Source: Elusimicrobiota bacterium
Lineage (GTDB): Bacteria > Elusimicrobiota > Endomicrobiia > Endomicrobiales > Endomicrobiaceae
DNA: 64,000 bases
Direction: 5' to 3'
Assembly (NCBI GenBank): GCA_017528425.1
Contig: JAFXOV010000063.1
Location: forward strand, 26,093 to 90,092
Each line of letters starts with the position of its first letter. The first letter of the stretch is position 1. The notes beneath the pieces are model-generated. The model saw only the letters and a program-made list of their open reading frames with translations, was not told where the DNA came from and did no database searches. Below are positions 1 through 9,287 of this stretch, piece after piece. The position numbers were made by a program, and so were the translations under genes.

Positions 1-2
1 TA

Positions 3-461
3 AACCAACCTGTCGGGACAGATTTAAGATTTATAACTTCTGCTATGAGAATCAACAGCGATTTGGAAAGAATGGGAGATGAAGCGGTAAATATTTGTGA
101 GATAGGGGAAGAACTTTTAAAATATCCCGATTTAAAACCGTTAATAGATATACCTAAAATGGCTACAGCGGTAATTGCTATGGTTAGAGACAGTATTAAA
201 GCTTTCAATTTAAATGATGCCGATTTGGCTGATACCGTTCTTTCAAAAGATGATGAAGTTGATGAATTAAAAAGAATAATTATAAAAGATTTGCTGGCTT
301 TTATGACAAACACTTCCGATCAAACAACTCTCATAAGAGCAATAGATTTAATGTTTATAGCAAAAAGTCTTGAAAGGTTGGGGGATCATGCAACAAACAT
401 CGCCGAGGATGTTATATTCATGGTTCACGGAAAAGATATAAGACATTTGAAAAGCATTTAA
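3..461 (+). CDS. phoU: PhoU-family phosphate regulator, C-terminal part
   Basis: PhoU proteins are cytoplasmic helical-bundle regulators that connect the Pst phosphate transporter to the PhoR sensor kinase. The frame is already open at the left edge, so the gene starts outside the window and about 152 residues remain of a usual 215-225. Just before the first internal Met the frame reads QPVGTDLRF, followed by RINSDLERMGDEA, the typical first PhoU metal-binding repeat. The second repeat is seen near the end as SLERLGDHATNIAEDV. The Asp/Glu-rich motifs of both repeats are intact. A strong hairpin terminator follows the stop. The pst genes would be expected upstream, outside this window. Confidence 0.9.
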   Translation, partial: NQPVGTDLRFITSAMRINSDLERMGDEAVNICEIGEELLKYPDLKPLIDIPKMATAVIAMVRDSIKAFNLNDADLADTVLSKDDEVDELKRIIIKDLLAFMTNTSDQTTLIRAIDLMFIAKSLERLGDHATNIAEDVIFMVHGKDIRHLKSI

Positions 462-487
462 AACTACAATGTAAATTTATAATTAAT

Positions 488-523
488 AAAAAAACAGGAA
501 GATTTTTTCTTCCTGTTTTTTTG
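488..523. terminator. Bidirectional rho-independent terminator
   Basis: An 8-bp stem, ACAGGAAG at 494-501 paired with CTTCCTGT at 509-516, is preceded by an A-run and followed by a T-run. It can therefore stop transcription from both sides. It lies between the convergent phoU and the glycosyltransferase-phosphatase gene and would serve both. Confidence 0.85.
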
Positions 524-555
524 TAAACTTTAAATCAAAATTCACTTCACAAATT

Positions 556-2682
556 TTATAATTTGTAGAATTTTTTGAATAATTTTACCATTATGTAAGA
601 TACAATTATTCCTTCGAGAGCACCGCAACATACATCTATCGGGAAATGACATCCGGCATAGATTCTTTCAAATCCGGTTGCAAATGCAATTATTAAATAA
701 ACATACCAATATTTCGGTATAAGTAAAAGCATTGTCATCATAACCGTAAAAGCAAATTGTGTATGACCGGAAGGAAAAGATTTTGCATGCAATATTTCAT
801 AAAACACATTAACATTGCCGTCACCGAAAACAGCCAACGGTCTTGATCTTTCTATAAAACTTTTTATAAAAGTGTTCATTATACTTGCAACAAGTACCGT
901 GCATACTATCAGTGCAAACAAAATCCAAAATTTATTTTTTTCTTCTTTCCTTAAAATAATTAATGTTACAATAACAATAATTATTACACTTGGATTTGCA
1001 CCTTTATCGTCATAGAAAGAAACATTGGATATTATAAAATTCAGAAATTTATTATTTAAATCTATATTTATAAATTTAAATAATCTGTGATCTGTATCAA
1101 TTAAGCCCTGCATTAAAGATTTTTTTTGGCCTATTATATTTGCCGTATATTTTTCCGGCAACATTGCGGGATTAAACTTTTTACATTTAGTGATCCAGAA
1201 TTTCTTAACCAACTTATTATTCCTGTAAACAGGAACTTCTATAGGCTGTTCAAATTCGGAGAAGGGATAAACCTTTTCGGGATTTTTAAAATCAAACATG
1301 TTACTTGTAATGAATAAACCGTCTTTATTTTTTAAGTCGGAAATATCTCTTTGCCACAAATCATAAGCATCTATTTTGCCGCTAAAGCAATAAACTCTTT
1401 TATCGGGAGTATAGAAATATATTTGGCTTGCCAAATAACTTTTATGTGTAAATAAAAACGGTTTTTTATTATCGGGATAAGCATCATATACTTTATTTAT
1501 TTCTGAAGCCAATTCCTTCCAACCGAATAAATCATTTGAAACATCAACTATTTCCGCCTTAGGAATACCATATTCAACTTTCTGAGCCTCTTTTTGCGGT
1601 AAAAAAGGTTCTATGGGAATAAACTTATATAAACAATGAATCGGAACTATCAAATCCAAAAACAAAGCAAAACCGCAGGAGAAATATATTATTTTCCTGA
1701 ATTTACCGTTATCCCAAAATTTGTTGATTATGTATGCCGCATACATTGTTAAAATTAAATAACCCATTGCAGGCCAATGAGGTAAAATTTCGTTAAAGGT
1801 TGCAATTGCGTTAAAGAAAAATAAAACCGGTAACGAAAAAGATGCAACAAATAATGCATCTTTTTGTCTTTTGAAAAAAGCATCTTTTATCAATACATAA
1901 GCAACATATAAAAAGAATATAAAAAGAAACGGTGAAACATAACCTGCTTGTGCGGCAAGAGATCTTCCGAACAAAGTAAAAGAAAAACTGGGTAAAGATT
2001 TTCCGAAACCGTGTTGCAGCTGAAAACCGAAACTTGCCCAATTATTTTGAATATTCCAAATAACAACCGGCAAGAAAACTGCAAAAGATATTATCATTGC
2101 GAAATACGGTTCTTTCTTTAAAAACCAAAATCTGTGCTCTTTTGCACATAGCAAAAATAAAATTATCGAAGGATATATCATTACTGCTGTATATTTCGAC
2201 AAGAATGCAAGTCCTACGGTAAATCCTAAAAAGTACCAATATTTTTTCTCTTTCGTTTCTATAATATTTATAAAAAAGTAAAAAGATAAAAGCCAAAACA
2301 AAGATAACGGGGAATCGGGGATTGTAACAACTGCTCCCAAAAATGAAAAAACGGGTAATACGTTTATTAATACTATACCTATAAAAGCAACTCTTTCACT
2401 GAATATTTTTTTTACACAAATGAAAAACAGCCAAGATGTTAAAATAAAAATAATAACGGAAGGCAGACGAACGGCAAATTCGTTTATTCCGAAAATATCC
2501 GTAAAGAGTTTTATTATATAACCTATCATAGGTGGATGATCATAATATGATAAATCCAAAAATTTTGAATAAACCCAATAATGAGCTTCATCTACGGTCA
2601 AGCCCAACTTTCCTATAATTGAAAGTCTTAAAAATGTAGTTATCGCCGTTAAAAGCCAAAATAATTTATAATAATAAGACAT
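556..2682 (-). CDS. ArnT/PMT-like glycosyltransferase fused to PAP2 phosphatase
   Basis: A 708-residue integral membrane protein with two enzyme domains. The N-terminal part looks like a GT39/GT83 (PMT_2, ArnT-like) polyprenyl-phosphate-sugar transferase: TVDEAHYW (about 29-36) carries the first-loop acidic residues and YYDHPP follows at 46-51; many hydrophobic segments come next. The C-terminal 100 residues are a PAP2 lipid phosphatase with all three motifs: KSFIERSRP (607-615), PSGH (637-640) and ERIYAGCHFPID (672-683). Such transferases modify lipid A or glycans using undecaprenyl-phosphate sugars, and PAP2 enzymes dephosphorylate polyprenyl or lipid A phosphates. Joining them could couple lipid-carrier use and recycling, but that is inference. 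The start has a good AAGGAG site. It is transcribed alone, divergently from the next gene. Confidence 0.85.
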   Translation of the reverse strand: MSYYYKLFWLLTAITTFLRLSIIGKLGLTVDEAHYWVYSKFLDLSYYDHPPMIGYIIKLFTDIFGINEFAVRLPSVIIFILTSWLFFICVKKIFSERVAFIGIVLINVLPVFSFLGAVVTIPDSPLSLFWLLSFYFFINIIETKEKKYWYFLGFTVGLAFLSKYTAVMIYPSIILFLLCAKEHRFWFLKKEPYFAMIISFAVFLPVVIWNIQNNWASFGFQLQHGFGKSLPSFSFTLFGRSLAAQAGYVSPFLFIFFLYVAYVLIKDAFFKRQKDALFVASFSLPVLFFFNAIATFNEILPHWPAMGYLILTMYAAYIINKFWDNGKFRKIIYFSCGFALFLDLIVPIHCLYKFIPIEPFLPQKEAQKVEYGIPKAEIVDVSNDLFGWKELASEINKVYDAYPDNKKPFLFTHKSYLASQIYFYTPDKRVYCFSGKIDAYDLWQRDISDLKNKDGLFITSNMFDFKNPEKVYPFSEFEQPIEVPVYRNNKLVKKFWITKCKKFNPAMLPEKYTANIIGQKKSLMQGLIDTDHRLFKFINIDLNNKFLNFIISNVSFYDDKGANPSVIIIVIVTLIILRKEEKNKFWILFALIVCTVLVASIMNTFIKSFIERSRPLAVFGDGNVNVFYEILHAKSFPSGHTQFAFTVMMTMLLLIPKYWYVYLIIAFATGFERIYAGCHFPIDVCCGALEGIIVSYIMVKLFKKFYKL

Positions 2683-2814
2683 TTATACTCCTTAAAATAT
2701 TTTAAGTATTTATTTTAACATAATTAGACAAAAAAAGATATATAATTTTTTTATAAAAAAGCATTGAAAAATAAACAAGTATATATTAGAATATCTTATG
2801 TACATGGAGGCAGC

Positions 2815-3318
2815 TTGAAAAGAAAGTTTATCTCTATTGTTTTGTTTTTGTTTATAATCTCATCAAATGTTTCTTACGGGTTGATGAGTCTTGTTTCTTT
2901 TGCTTCCGAAAAAAGCCACATAAATTCTTCAATTACCGTCAATATCCAGGAACAATATAAATCTATGTTTAATCTGCCGAAAAACTTTATTAATATGTGT
3001 GTAAAGGTACAAGAAGATTTCAAGATACTTAAAATTAATAATTCTAAACTTTTCTTCATAGATAAAGATGTTGAATTTTTTAATAATAATTTGTTTGCAA
3101 CATTATCAAGTCCTTTAAAATTAAAGACTTATTACATCTATGACAAAACTTGTATAATTGATAGAATTTCAAATTATTCGAATGGAGCATTTATATTATT
3201 TGCGGTAATTTTTATTTTTTATATTTTGAGGTATGTGGGACTATTAAAATTATTTAGCTCCAGCGATTATTTTATTACAAAAAATGGAGATTTGAAGTCT
3301 ATTACTCTGTCTAAATAA
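2815..3318 (+). CDS. Small exported membrane protein, unknown
   Basis: I do not recognise this protein. A TTG start at 2815 is chosen because GGAGG lies 4 bases before it (2806-2810) and translation from there gives a clean signal peptide (MKRKFISIVLFLFIISS, then NVSYG). A longer frame from a TTG at 2764 lacks a ribosome site. The product of about 167 residues has an exported region of around 100 residues and one strong membrane segment near the C-terminus (GAFILFAVIFIFYILRYVG), with a short cytoplasmic tail. The stop codon lies in the loop of a perfect hairpin. The ABC-F gene begins 32 bases after the stop, so the two may be co-transcribed with attenuation between them. Confidence 0.6.
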   Translation: MKRKFISIVLFLFIISSNVSYGLMSLVSFASEKSHINSSITVNIQEQYKSMFNLPKNFINMCVKVQEDFKILKINNSKLFFIDKDVEFFNNNLFATLSSPLKLKTYYIYDKTCIIDRISNYSNGAFILFAVIFIFYILRYVGLLKLFSSSDYFITKNGDLKSITLSK

Positions 3319-3340
3319 ATTTTAGACAGAGTTTTTATTT
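3304..3340 (+). terminator. Perfect 12-bp hairpin plus T-run before the ABC-F gene
   Basis: ACTCTGTCTAAA (3304-3315) pairs perfectly with TTTAGACAGAGT (3321-3332), with a 5-nt loop, and a T-rich stretch follows to 3340. The stop codon of the small membrane protein sits at the stem-loop junction (3316-3318). The ABC-F start codon is only about 10 bases further on. This leaves no room for a separate promoter, so partial readthrough is likely. Confidence 0.8.
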
Positions 3341-3350
3341 TGGAAAAAAA

Positions 3351-5195
3351 ATGATTACAATTAACAATTTATCAAAATCTTACGGAACAAGAGTTTTATT
3401 CGACAACTTATCTTTCAGTGTCGGTAAAGGGGAAAAGATAGGTTTAGTAGGCAGAAACGGCTACGGGAAAACAACTTTGCTTAAAATGATTACCGGAGAA
3501 GCAGAATATGATTCCGGAGAAATACAAATTCCCAAGAGCTACAAGATAGGATATTTAAAACAACATTTGGATTTTAAATATAAAACCATTATTGACGAAG
3601 TTGCATCCGTATTACCCAAGGAAGAAACCGATAATAAGTGGAAAGCGGAAAAAGTTTTGTTCGGTTTGGGTTTTACAAAGGAAGATTTACAAAAAGAACC
3701 GTCTGTGTTTTCCGGAGGATATAAGATAAGATTAAACTTAGCCAAAATATTGCTTTCCGATGTCGATATGTTATTGCTGGACGAGCCTAACAATTACTTG
3801 GATATTGTTGCAATAAGATGGTTGATAAAATTTCTTAAGACATTAAAAAATGAGCTTATATTAATAACCCACGACAGGTCTTTTATGGATCAGGTTGTTA
3901 CTCATACTGTTGCAATTCACAGAAATAAAGCAAGAAAGGTAGAGGGAACTACCGAAAAACTGTACGAACAAATAGCAAAAGAAGAAGAAATTTACGAAAA
4001 GACAAGAATAAATATAGAAAAGAGAAGAAAAAGAACCGAACTTTTTATAAGAAGATTCAGAGCAAAAGCGAGACTTGCGGGTATGGTTCAGTCGAGAATA
4101 AAAACTTTGGAAAAGCAGGAAGATTTAAAACAATTAACGGAACTTGAAACATTGGACTTTTCTTTCAGTGATTTGGATTTTCCCGCGAACAAAATGCTCA
4201 GCACTTATTCTTTGAAATTCGGATATACGAACGACGATATTTTAATTGACAATTTAAACTTGGATGTTTTAAAAAAGGAAAGAATTTGTGTCGTCGGTAA
4301 AAACGGCAAAGGAAAATCCACTTTACTAAAATTATTGGCGGGAAGATTAAATCCTATATCAGGCAATATAAAAAAACATCCGGAACTTGAAACAGGATAT
4401 TTCGTCCAGTCTGACGTGGCACAACTTAACGACGAAGATACGATTTATGAATCTATTTTATCCGCAAATACAAAGTTACCGCAAAACGCAAGGAACATTT
4501 GCGGTGCAATGATGTTCGGCGGAAACGATATGATGAAAAAAATAAAGGTTCTTTCCGGAGGAGAAAAAAGCAGAGTTTTGTTGGGTAAGATTTTGGCAAA
4601 GCCGGCACACTTGTTACTCCTTGATGAGCCTACAAACCATTTGGATTTGGAATCTACCGAATCGTTAATAGATGCAATTAACGAGTTTTCCGGCTCGATT
4701 ATAATAGTAACTCACAATGAAGAACTGTTACATGCCGTAGCACAAAAACTTATAATTTTCGACAGAAACAAAGTATCCTTCTTCGACGGGACATATGCAG
4801 ACTTTTTGGAAAGATGCGGTTGGGAAGACGAAAGTTCCGAAATAAAAGCAACAACAAAAAGTTCCGAAAAGAAGTTATACACAAAAGAAGAAGTAAAAAA
4901 AATCAGAGCCAAATTAATACAAGAAAAATCCAGGGCATTAAAACCCTTGGAATTAAAAATTAAAGAATTGGAAAAAGAAATTCATGATAAGGAACTTGAA
5001 ATAGAAAACATTACAAAACTTCTTATAAAAGCTTGCGAAGAAAACAATGTAAGTTTTCTTGCCGAAGGCCCGAAACAAAGTAAGTTATTAAAAGAAGATT
5101 TAGAAGTGTTGTATGCCGAGTTGATGGAAAACACGGAAATTTTTGAAGAGAAAGAAAAATATTATGAAAAAGAATTTAATAACATCAATAATTAG
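3351..5195 (+). CDS. ABC-F family ATP-binding protein
   Basis: A 614-residue cytosolic ABC-F protein with two nucleotide-binding domains and no membrane segments. Domain 1 has Walker A GRNGYGKTT (about 34-42), signature FSGGY and Walker B LLLDEPNNYLD. Domain 2 has GKNGKGKST, LSGGEKSR and LLLDEPTNHLD. A basic linker rich in Arg/Lys sits between them and a coiled coil of about 80 residues ends the protein. ABC-F proteins bind the ribosomal E site and act in translation elongation, rescue of stalled ribosomes or antibiotic protection; the layout fits the Uup/YfmR/YkpA part of the family, but the exact subfamily is not clear. The ribosome site is weak (GGA then A-run). The giant-protein gene follows after 10 bases, suggesting one transcript. 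Confidence 0.9.
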   Translation: MITINNLSKSYGTRVLFDNLSFSVGKGEKIGLVGRNGYGKTTLLKMITGEAEYDSGEIQIPKSYKIGYLKQHLDFKYKTIIDEVASVLPKEETDNKWKAEKVLFGLGFTKEDLQKEPSVFSGGYKIRLNLAKILLSDVDMLLLDEPNNYLDIVAIRWLIKFLKTLKNELILITHDRSFMDQVVTHTVAIHRNKARKVEGTTEKLYEQIAKEEEIYEKTRINIEKRRKRTELFIRRFRAKARLAGMVQSRIKTLEKQEDLKQLTELETLDFSFSDLDFPANKMLSTYSLKFGYTNDDILIDNLNLDVLKKERICVVGKNGKGKSTLLKLLAGRLNPISGNIKKHPELETGYFVQSDVAQLNDEDTIYESILSANTKLPQNARNICGAMMFGGNDMMKKIKVLSGGEKSRVLLGKILAKPAHLLLLDEPTNHLDLESTESLIDAINEFSGSIIIVTHNEELLHAVAQKLIIFDRNKVSFFDGTYADFLERCGWEDESSEIKATTKSSEKKLYTKEEVKKIRAKLIQEKSRALKPLELKIKELEKEIHDKELEIENITKLLIKACEENNVSFLAEGPKQSKLLKEDLEVLYAELMENTEIFEEKEKYYEKEFNNINN

Positions 5196-5205
5196 GAGAA
5201 CTGCC

Positions 5206-8200
5206 ATGAAGCAAAAAATAACAAAATTCTTTGCATCATTATTATCCGTAATTTTGATATTACCTCAATTTTTACAAGCTGATTTCATATATACAAATAT
5301 TCCGGCAACAATTAACCCGGTTATCGCAACCGTTTCACAATCTTATTTGAACGACGGGAAAGATATTTTTGTTTTAATTCAAGACTTACATTCAAACCCG
5401 GAAGTTCAATCAAATATATATAAAACAATTGATTTCTTAGATAAGGAATACGGAATAAACAAAATTCTTATTGAAGGTGCACCAAATACAAAAATAGATA
5501 CAAGTTTTATTAAATCTTTAAACAATTATGATTCCAAAGTTTCGGATTATTTATTGAATAAAGGAATGCTTACCGGAACAGAATACTTTCTAATAAAAAA
5601 CAATTCTGATGTTCCCGTTTACGGTTTAGAAGATTGGGAAACATATATAAATAACATTCGTCTTCTTGCAAACATAAACAATAATTTGAAAGGTTCTCAA
5701 AAAGTCTTTAACGATTTTTATAATACCGTTATAGAAAGAACAAACTCAAAAAAATTAATGAAGTATGTGGATTTTGATATAAACGATACCAAGATAAAGA
5801 AAAAATTAAATCAACCGATATTAAAATACGACACTTTAAACAATTTTATATTTTTATCCGATACAAAAAAGAATTTGAATAAAAAAAGCGTTAACTCCGA
5901 ACATTTAAAATTTGTGGGAGAATTAAAAAATTCTTTAGATTATGACAACTACAAAAGCCTTATAGATAAAACAAAAAGTGATGACCTAACCGAATATTGG
6001 CAACAATTATATAAGCAATTTTTGCAAAATCAATCTTATCAATCACAATATAAAAATTTATTCTCATATTTAAATTATGTTTTAAAAACAAACAGTTTGA
6101 ATATCGTTTCTTTGATTCATCAACAGAACGAATATTTTAACGATTTTTTAAATGATTTATACAACAAAGACAAAAACTTGGAAGAAAAAATATTCATATT
6201 AAAAATGACAAGCTTATTTGAAAAAATTATAAATTTATCGATAAGTGAATATGAATATGATTTTTTCACAAATAATTTTGACAGATACAAAGAATTGTTA
6301 AACTTTTATCTCACCAACGAAGATTTGATTAAATTTGATGTTATTCTTGAATTTAATAAGTTTCTGGAATATTATGCCGTAAATAAAGAAAGAAATAACA
6401 TATTCATAAACAATATTTTATCTTCCAAATCAACAAACGATAAAAACACCGATAAAAATATTACCGTTATTGTAACCGGAGGATTTCACTCATCGATATT
6501 AAATACTTTAAAAGAAAAGAACTTACAATATTTGTTAATAACGCCGTATTCAAAAAGCAACAAAGTTACCGATGCTTACTCAAAAATAGTATCCAGTGCT
6601 TACGAACAACAAACAATTATTCAAATACAAATGTTATTGGCCAATACACCTTTAATTCCGGCACACACAAAAGATTTGTTCCTGGCAGAGCTTACTGCCG
6701 CATTTGCGGAAGTGTACGATCAGGATCCGAAAACGGTGGAAGAACATATCAGAAAATTGGTAAGAGGGAAATGGTCTGAACCGTTAAACATACACATAAA
6801 AGATGACAATTTTAACATCTTTATAGGTAATCAGGTTATTTCTTTCAAAATAAAAGATAATAAGCTTGATTTTACCGACTATAAAATAGGACCGATAGAA
6901 GAAGATACAATTTTTATAAGAGATTATGCCAAGAAAAAAACCGTTGAATATTTAGCTACAGTAGGCAGTGAGACTTTTGTTTTTGAAATAGATGAAGATA
7001 TTGCTTCAAATTTAACACAAGAAGATATTACGGAAATCATTGAAGAAGTAATTGTAAGAACACCACAGGAAGAAGAGATTGTTTCTTTTTCACAAAAAAG
7101 TCCGGAAGATAAAAAAAGATATCCCATAAGAATAGCAATAAAAACTTTTGAAAAATCAAACTCAACCGATTTATTCATAAACAATGTTGACGAAAGCAGA
7201 ACTTTCTTTATTAACAAATCATTATTAAAAGCAGAACCGTCTTCAAGAAGATTATTTTTAAAAATTTCTCTAATTCATGCAATATTATTTTCTTTTTTCA
7301 ATACCGAAGCTTTCGATAAAGATATGTTAACGGCAGATGACGTTAGTTTTATTTTTATTAATGTTAGCAAAGACGAATTCGGGCTTCCGGATATACAAGC
7401 ATTAAAAGAAAGTTTGGAAAAAGCTACGGAAACGGAATTTTCCGACAAAGAGATTCGTATTTTTTCTCAATTAAAAAAATATTCCGGGAATTTGGAACTT
7501 CTTATACAAGAAGTGTTGCAAAAAGATTATATAAGTGAATACAGACTTCCTCATTGGAAACATATTATAAGTCAATATTTTGCACCCAACAAAGGAGAAT
7601 CCAAAAGAGTTGCAAGGAAAAGAAGACATCGTGAAAAAGAATTCTTTTCCAAAATGATAGTGGATAATTCTCAAGAGGAATCTTTTCAAGAATTTTTAGA
7701 CAGAAGAGTTTCCAAAGAAAGACAAAACAAAATAAATTCTAATATAGAGTATCTTGCACAATATTTAATTGCTTCCGTTTCGGAACAGGAAAAACAATAT
7801 GCTCAACAATTATCTGCGGATTTGGAACAAAATATTCGAGATTGTTTAAATCTTATGTATTTGAAACTGCCAAAACATATTTTTGAAAAATTTCTTAACG
7901 AAAAAGGTGTTGTTGCCGATCATAACTTTAATCATTCAATGAAATTAATAGAAAATGCCATAGACATAATAAAAACGGAAGGGAAACCTTTTGCGGAAAT
8001 AGATTTTACAATAGTTGTATATGCGGCTTTAATGCATGATGTGGCTTGCACTTTTTTCAGAGATAACCACGAGAAAAATTCGGCAATATTAGCCGCGGAA
8101 ATGTTAAGAAGCAGTCATTTACCTACAAGAACAAGAAAAAGAATAGTTGCTGCTTGTATCGGGCATGAAAAAGTAGGAGACAGGGGAGAAAGAGCAGAAC

Positions 8201-9276
8201 ATCAAATATATGAAGCAAGGTTAATACATGATGCCGACGGATTATCTGCCGTTATGGATTTAGGCAGAATCATAAATATCTGGATGAAAAACAAAGAGCA
8301 ATTCTTTTTTAAAGAAAGGACTGTTTCCGAAAGGCTTGACTTAATAGAAAGAGACAGATTTTTGTATACCGAAGGCGGAGATATGATTAATGATTTATTA
8401 AGGCAATTCGTAAGAATGAAACCTTCAAGATACTTAACAAAAGGTGCTCAAACAATATTACAAAACGCAATGAAAAACGGACAGAATTATTTAACGGATT
8501 TATTGAATGAAAACAAGCAAAAAATAATTGAAACTTACAACTTAACAGAGGAAGATTTTCAACAGGCAATAGAAACTATCTCTATAATGTTCAGAAACAA
8601 GGATTATCAAGAAATATTGCAAAGAACTCCTACGAAAAAAGAATTAAAGAAAGAATCTCATGATGAAATTTTCGATACAAGAAAAGATATAAATACGGAT
8701 AACACATTACTGATAGATATCGTAGATACAAAAGATGAATTGTACAGGTTGGAAAAAGCTGAAAGAGCCGGTGTTAACACTTTGGCTGTTTCCTTCGCAA
8801 GTAATGAAATATTATCAAATATTCCGTTAACAAATGTCATTAATTTGGAAAAAGAAATATTAACAATAAACGGACAAAGTTACGATGTAAATATAAATTT
8901 AAATCTTATAAAATTACAACCTGCATATTATTCAGAATACATGAAAGTTTTAACTATTGATGCTCCGGAAGTACCTGAAGAATTAAGACCGGAAATAATA
9001 AAACATATTCGAACCCAACTCCTTAAAAACAAACAATATTTGGAATATATAAATCCGTTAGAACATATGGCTATTATAAACTTTGAATCAGCTAACGGTA
9101 ATTACGAAAAACTAATGGCTTCGAAAGCATTGAATTTCAGTTTTGCTTCGATATTAGCCGATACTTGGGGAGATATTCCGGTACTGTACGACTTTAGAAG
9201 AGAAAGAAGTCTTATATCGGATTCCCAAGAAATTATAAATCCAAGAATAATTAATGCAATGTTATCTGCATCTTAA
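5206..9276 (+). CDS. Giant secreted protein 1: ChaN/EreA-like plus HD domain
   Basis: A 1356-residue exported protein with no name I can give. The ATG at 5206 is chosen over upstream in-frame codons because AGGAGA precedes it and it yields a signal peptide (residues 1-25, ending LQA). The N-terminal region (about 50-440) resembles the TraB/EreA/ChaN (Tiki) superfamily: LIQDLHSNPEVQ near 57-68, ILIEGAP, and a late VTGGFHSS near 420. An HD phosphohydrolase-like domain lies around 900-1020: VADHNFNHS, ALMHDVACTFF, IGHEK and HDADGL supply the usual metal ligands. The last 170 residues match the C-terminus of the next protein. Relative to that paralogue it lacks the phosphatase domain, and the HEISH motif has become HAILF. 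It probably acts outside the cytoplasm; substrates are unknown. Confidence 0.7.
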   Translation: MKQKITKFFASLLSVILILPQFLQADFIYTNIPATINPVIATVSQSYLNDGKDIFVLIQDLHSNPEVQSNIYKTIDFLDKEYGINKILIEGAPNTKIDTSFIKSLNNYDSKVSDYLLNKGMLTGTEYFLIKNNSDVPVYGLEDWETYINNIRLLANINNNLKGSQKVFNDFYNTVIERTNSKKLMKYVDFDINDTKIKKKLNQPILKYDTLNNFIFLSDTKKNLNKKSVNSEHLKFVGELKNSLDYDNYKSLIDKTKSDDLTEYWQQLYKQFLQNQSYQSQYKNLFSYLNYVLKTNSLNIVSLIHQQNEYFNDFLNDLYNKDKNLEEKIFILKMTSLFEKIINLSISEYEYDFFTNNFDRYKELLNFYLTNEDLIKFDVILEFNKFLEYYAVNKERNNIFINNILSSKSTNDKNTDKNITVIVTGGFHSSILNTLKEKNLQYLLITPYSKSNKVTDAYSKIVSSAYEQQTIIQIQMLLANTPLIPAHTKDLFLAELTAAFAEVYDQDPKTVEEHIRKLVRGKWSEPLNIHIKDDNFNIFIGNQVISFKIKDNKLDFTDYKIGPIEEDTIFIRDYAKKKTVEYLATVGSETFVFEIDEDIASNLTQEDITEIIEEVIVRTPQEEEIVSFSQKSPEDKKRYPIRIAIKTFEKSNSTDLFINNVDESRTFFINKSLLKAEPSSRRLFLKISLIHAILFSFFNTEAFDKDMLTADDVSFIFINVSKDEFGLPDIQALKESLEKATETEFSDKEIRIFSQLKKYSGNLELLIQEVLQKDYISEYRLPHWKHIISQYFAPNKGESKRVARKRRHREKEFFSKMIVDNSQEESFQEFLDRRVSKERQNKINSNIEYLAQYLIASVSEQEKQYAQQLSADLEQNIRDCLNLMYLKLPKHIFEKFLNEKGVVADHNFNHSMKLIENAIDIIKTEGKPFAEIDFTIVVYAALMHDVACTFFRDNHEKNSAILAAEMLRSSHLPTRTRKRIVAACIGHEKVGDRGERAEHQIYEARLIHDADGLSAVMDLGRIINIWMKNKEQFFFKERTVSERLDLIERDRFLYTEGGDMINDLLRQFVRMKPSRYLTKGAQTILQNAMKNGQNYLTDLLNENKQKIIETYNLTEEDFQQAIETISIMFRNKDYQEILQRTPTKKELKKESHDEIFDTRKDINTDNTLLIDIVDTKDELYRLEKAERAGVNTLAVSFASNEILSNIPLTNVINLEKEILTINGQSYDVNINLNLIKLQPAYYSEYMKVLTIDAPEVPEELRPEIIKHIRTQLLKNKQYLEYINPLEHMAIINFESANGNYEKLMASKALNFSFASILADTWGDIPVLYDFRRERSLISDSQEIINPRIINAMLSAS

Positions 9277-9287
9277 GGAGAAACGGT

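Noticed and set aside
2741..2746. TATAAT before the small membrane protein
   Set aside because: No acceptable -35 at 16-18 bases and no extended -10; too weak in such A/T-rich DNA to list as a promoter.
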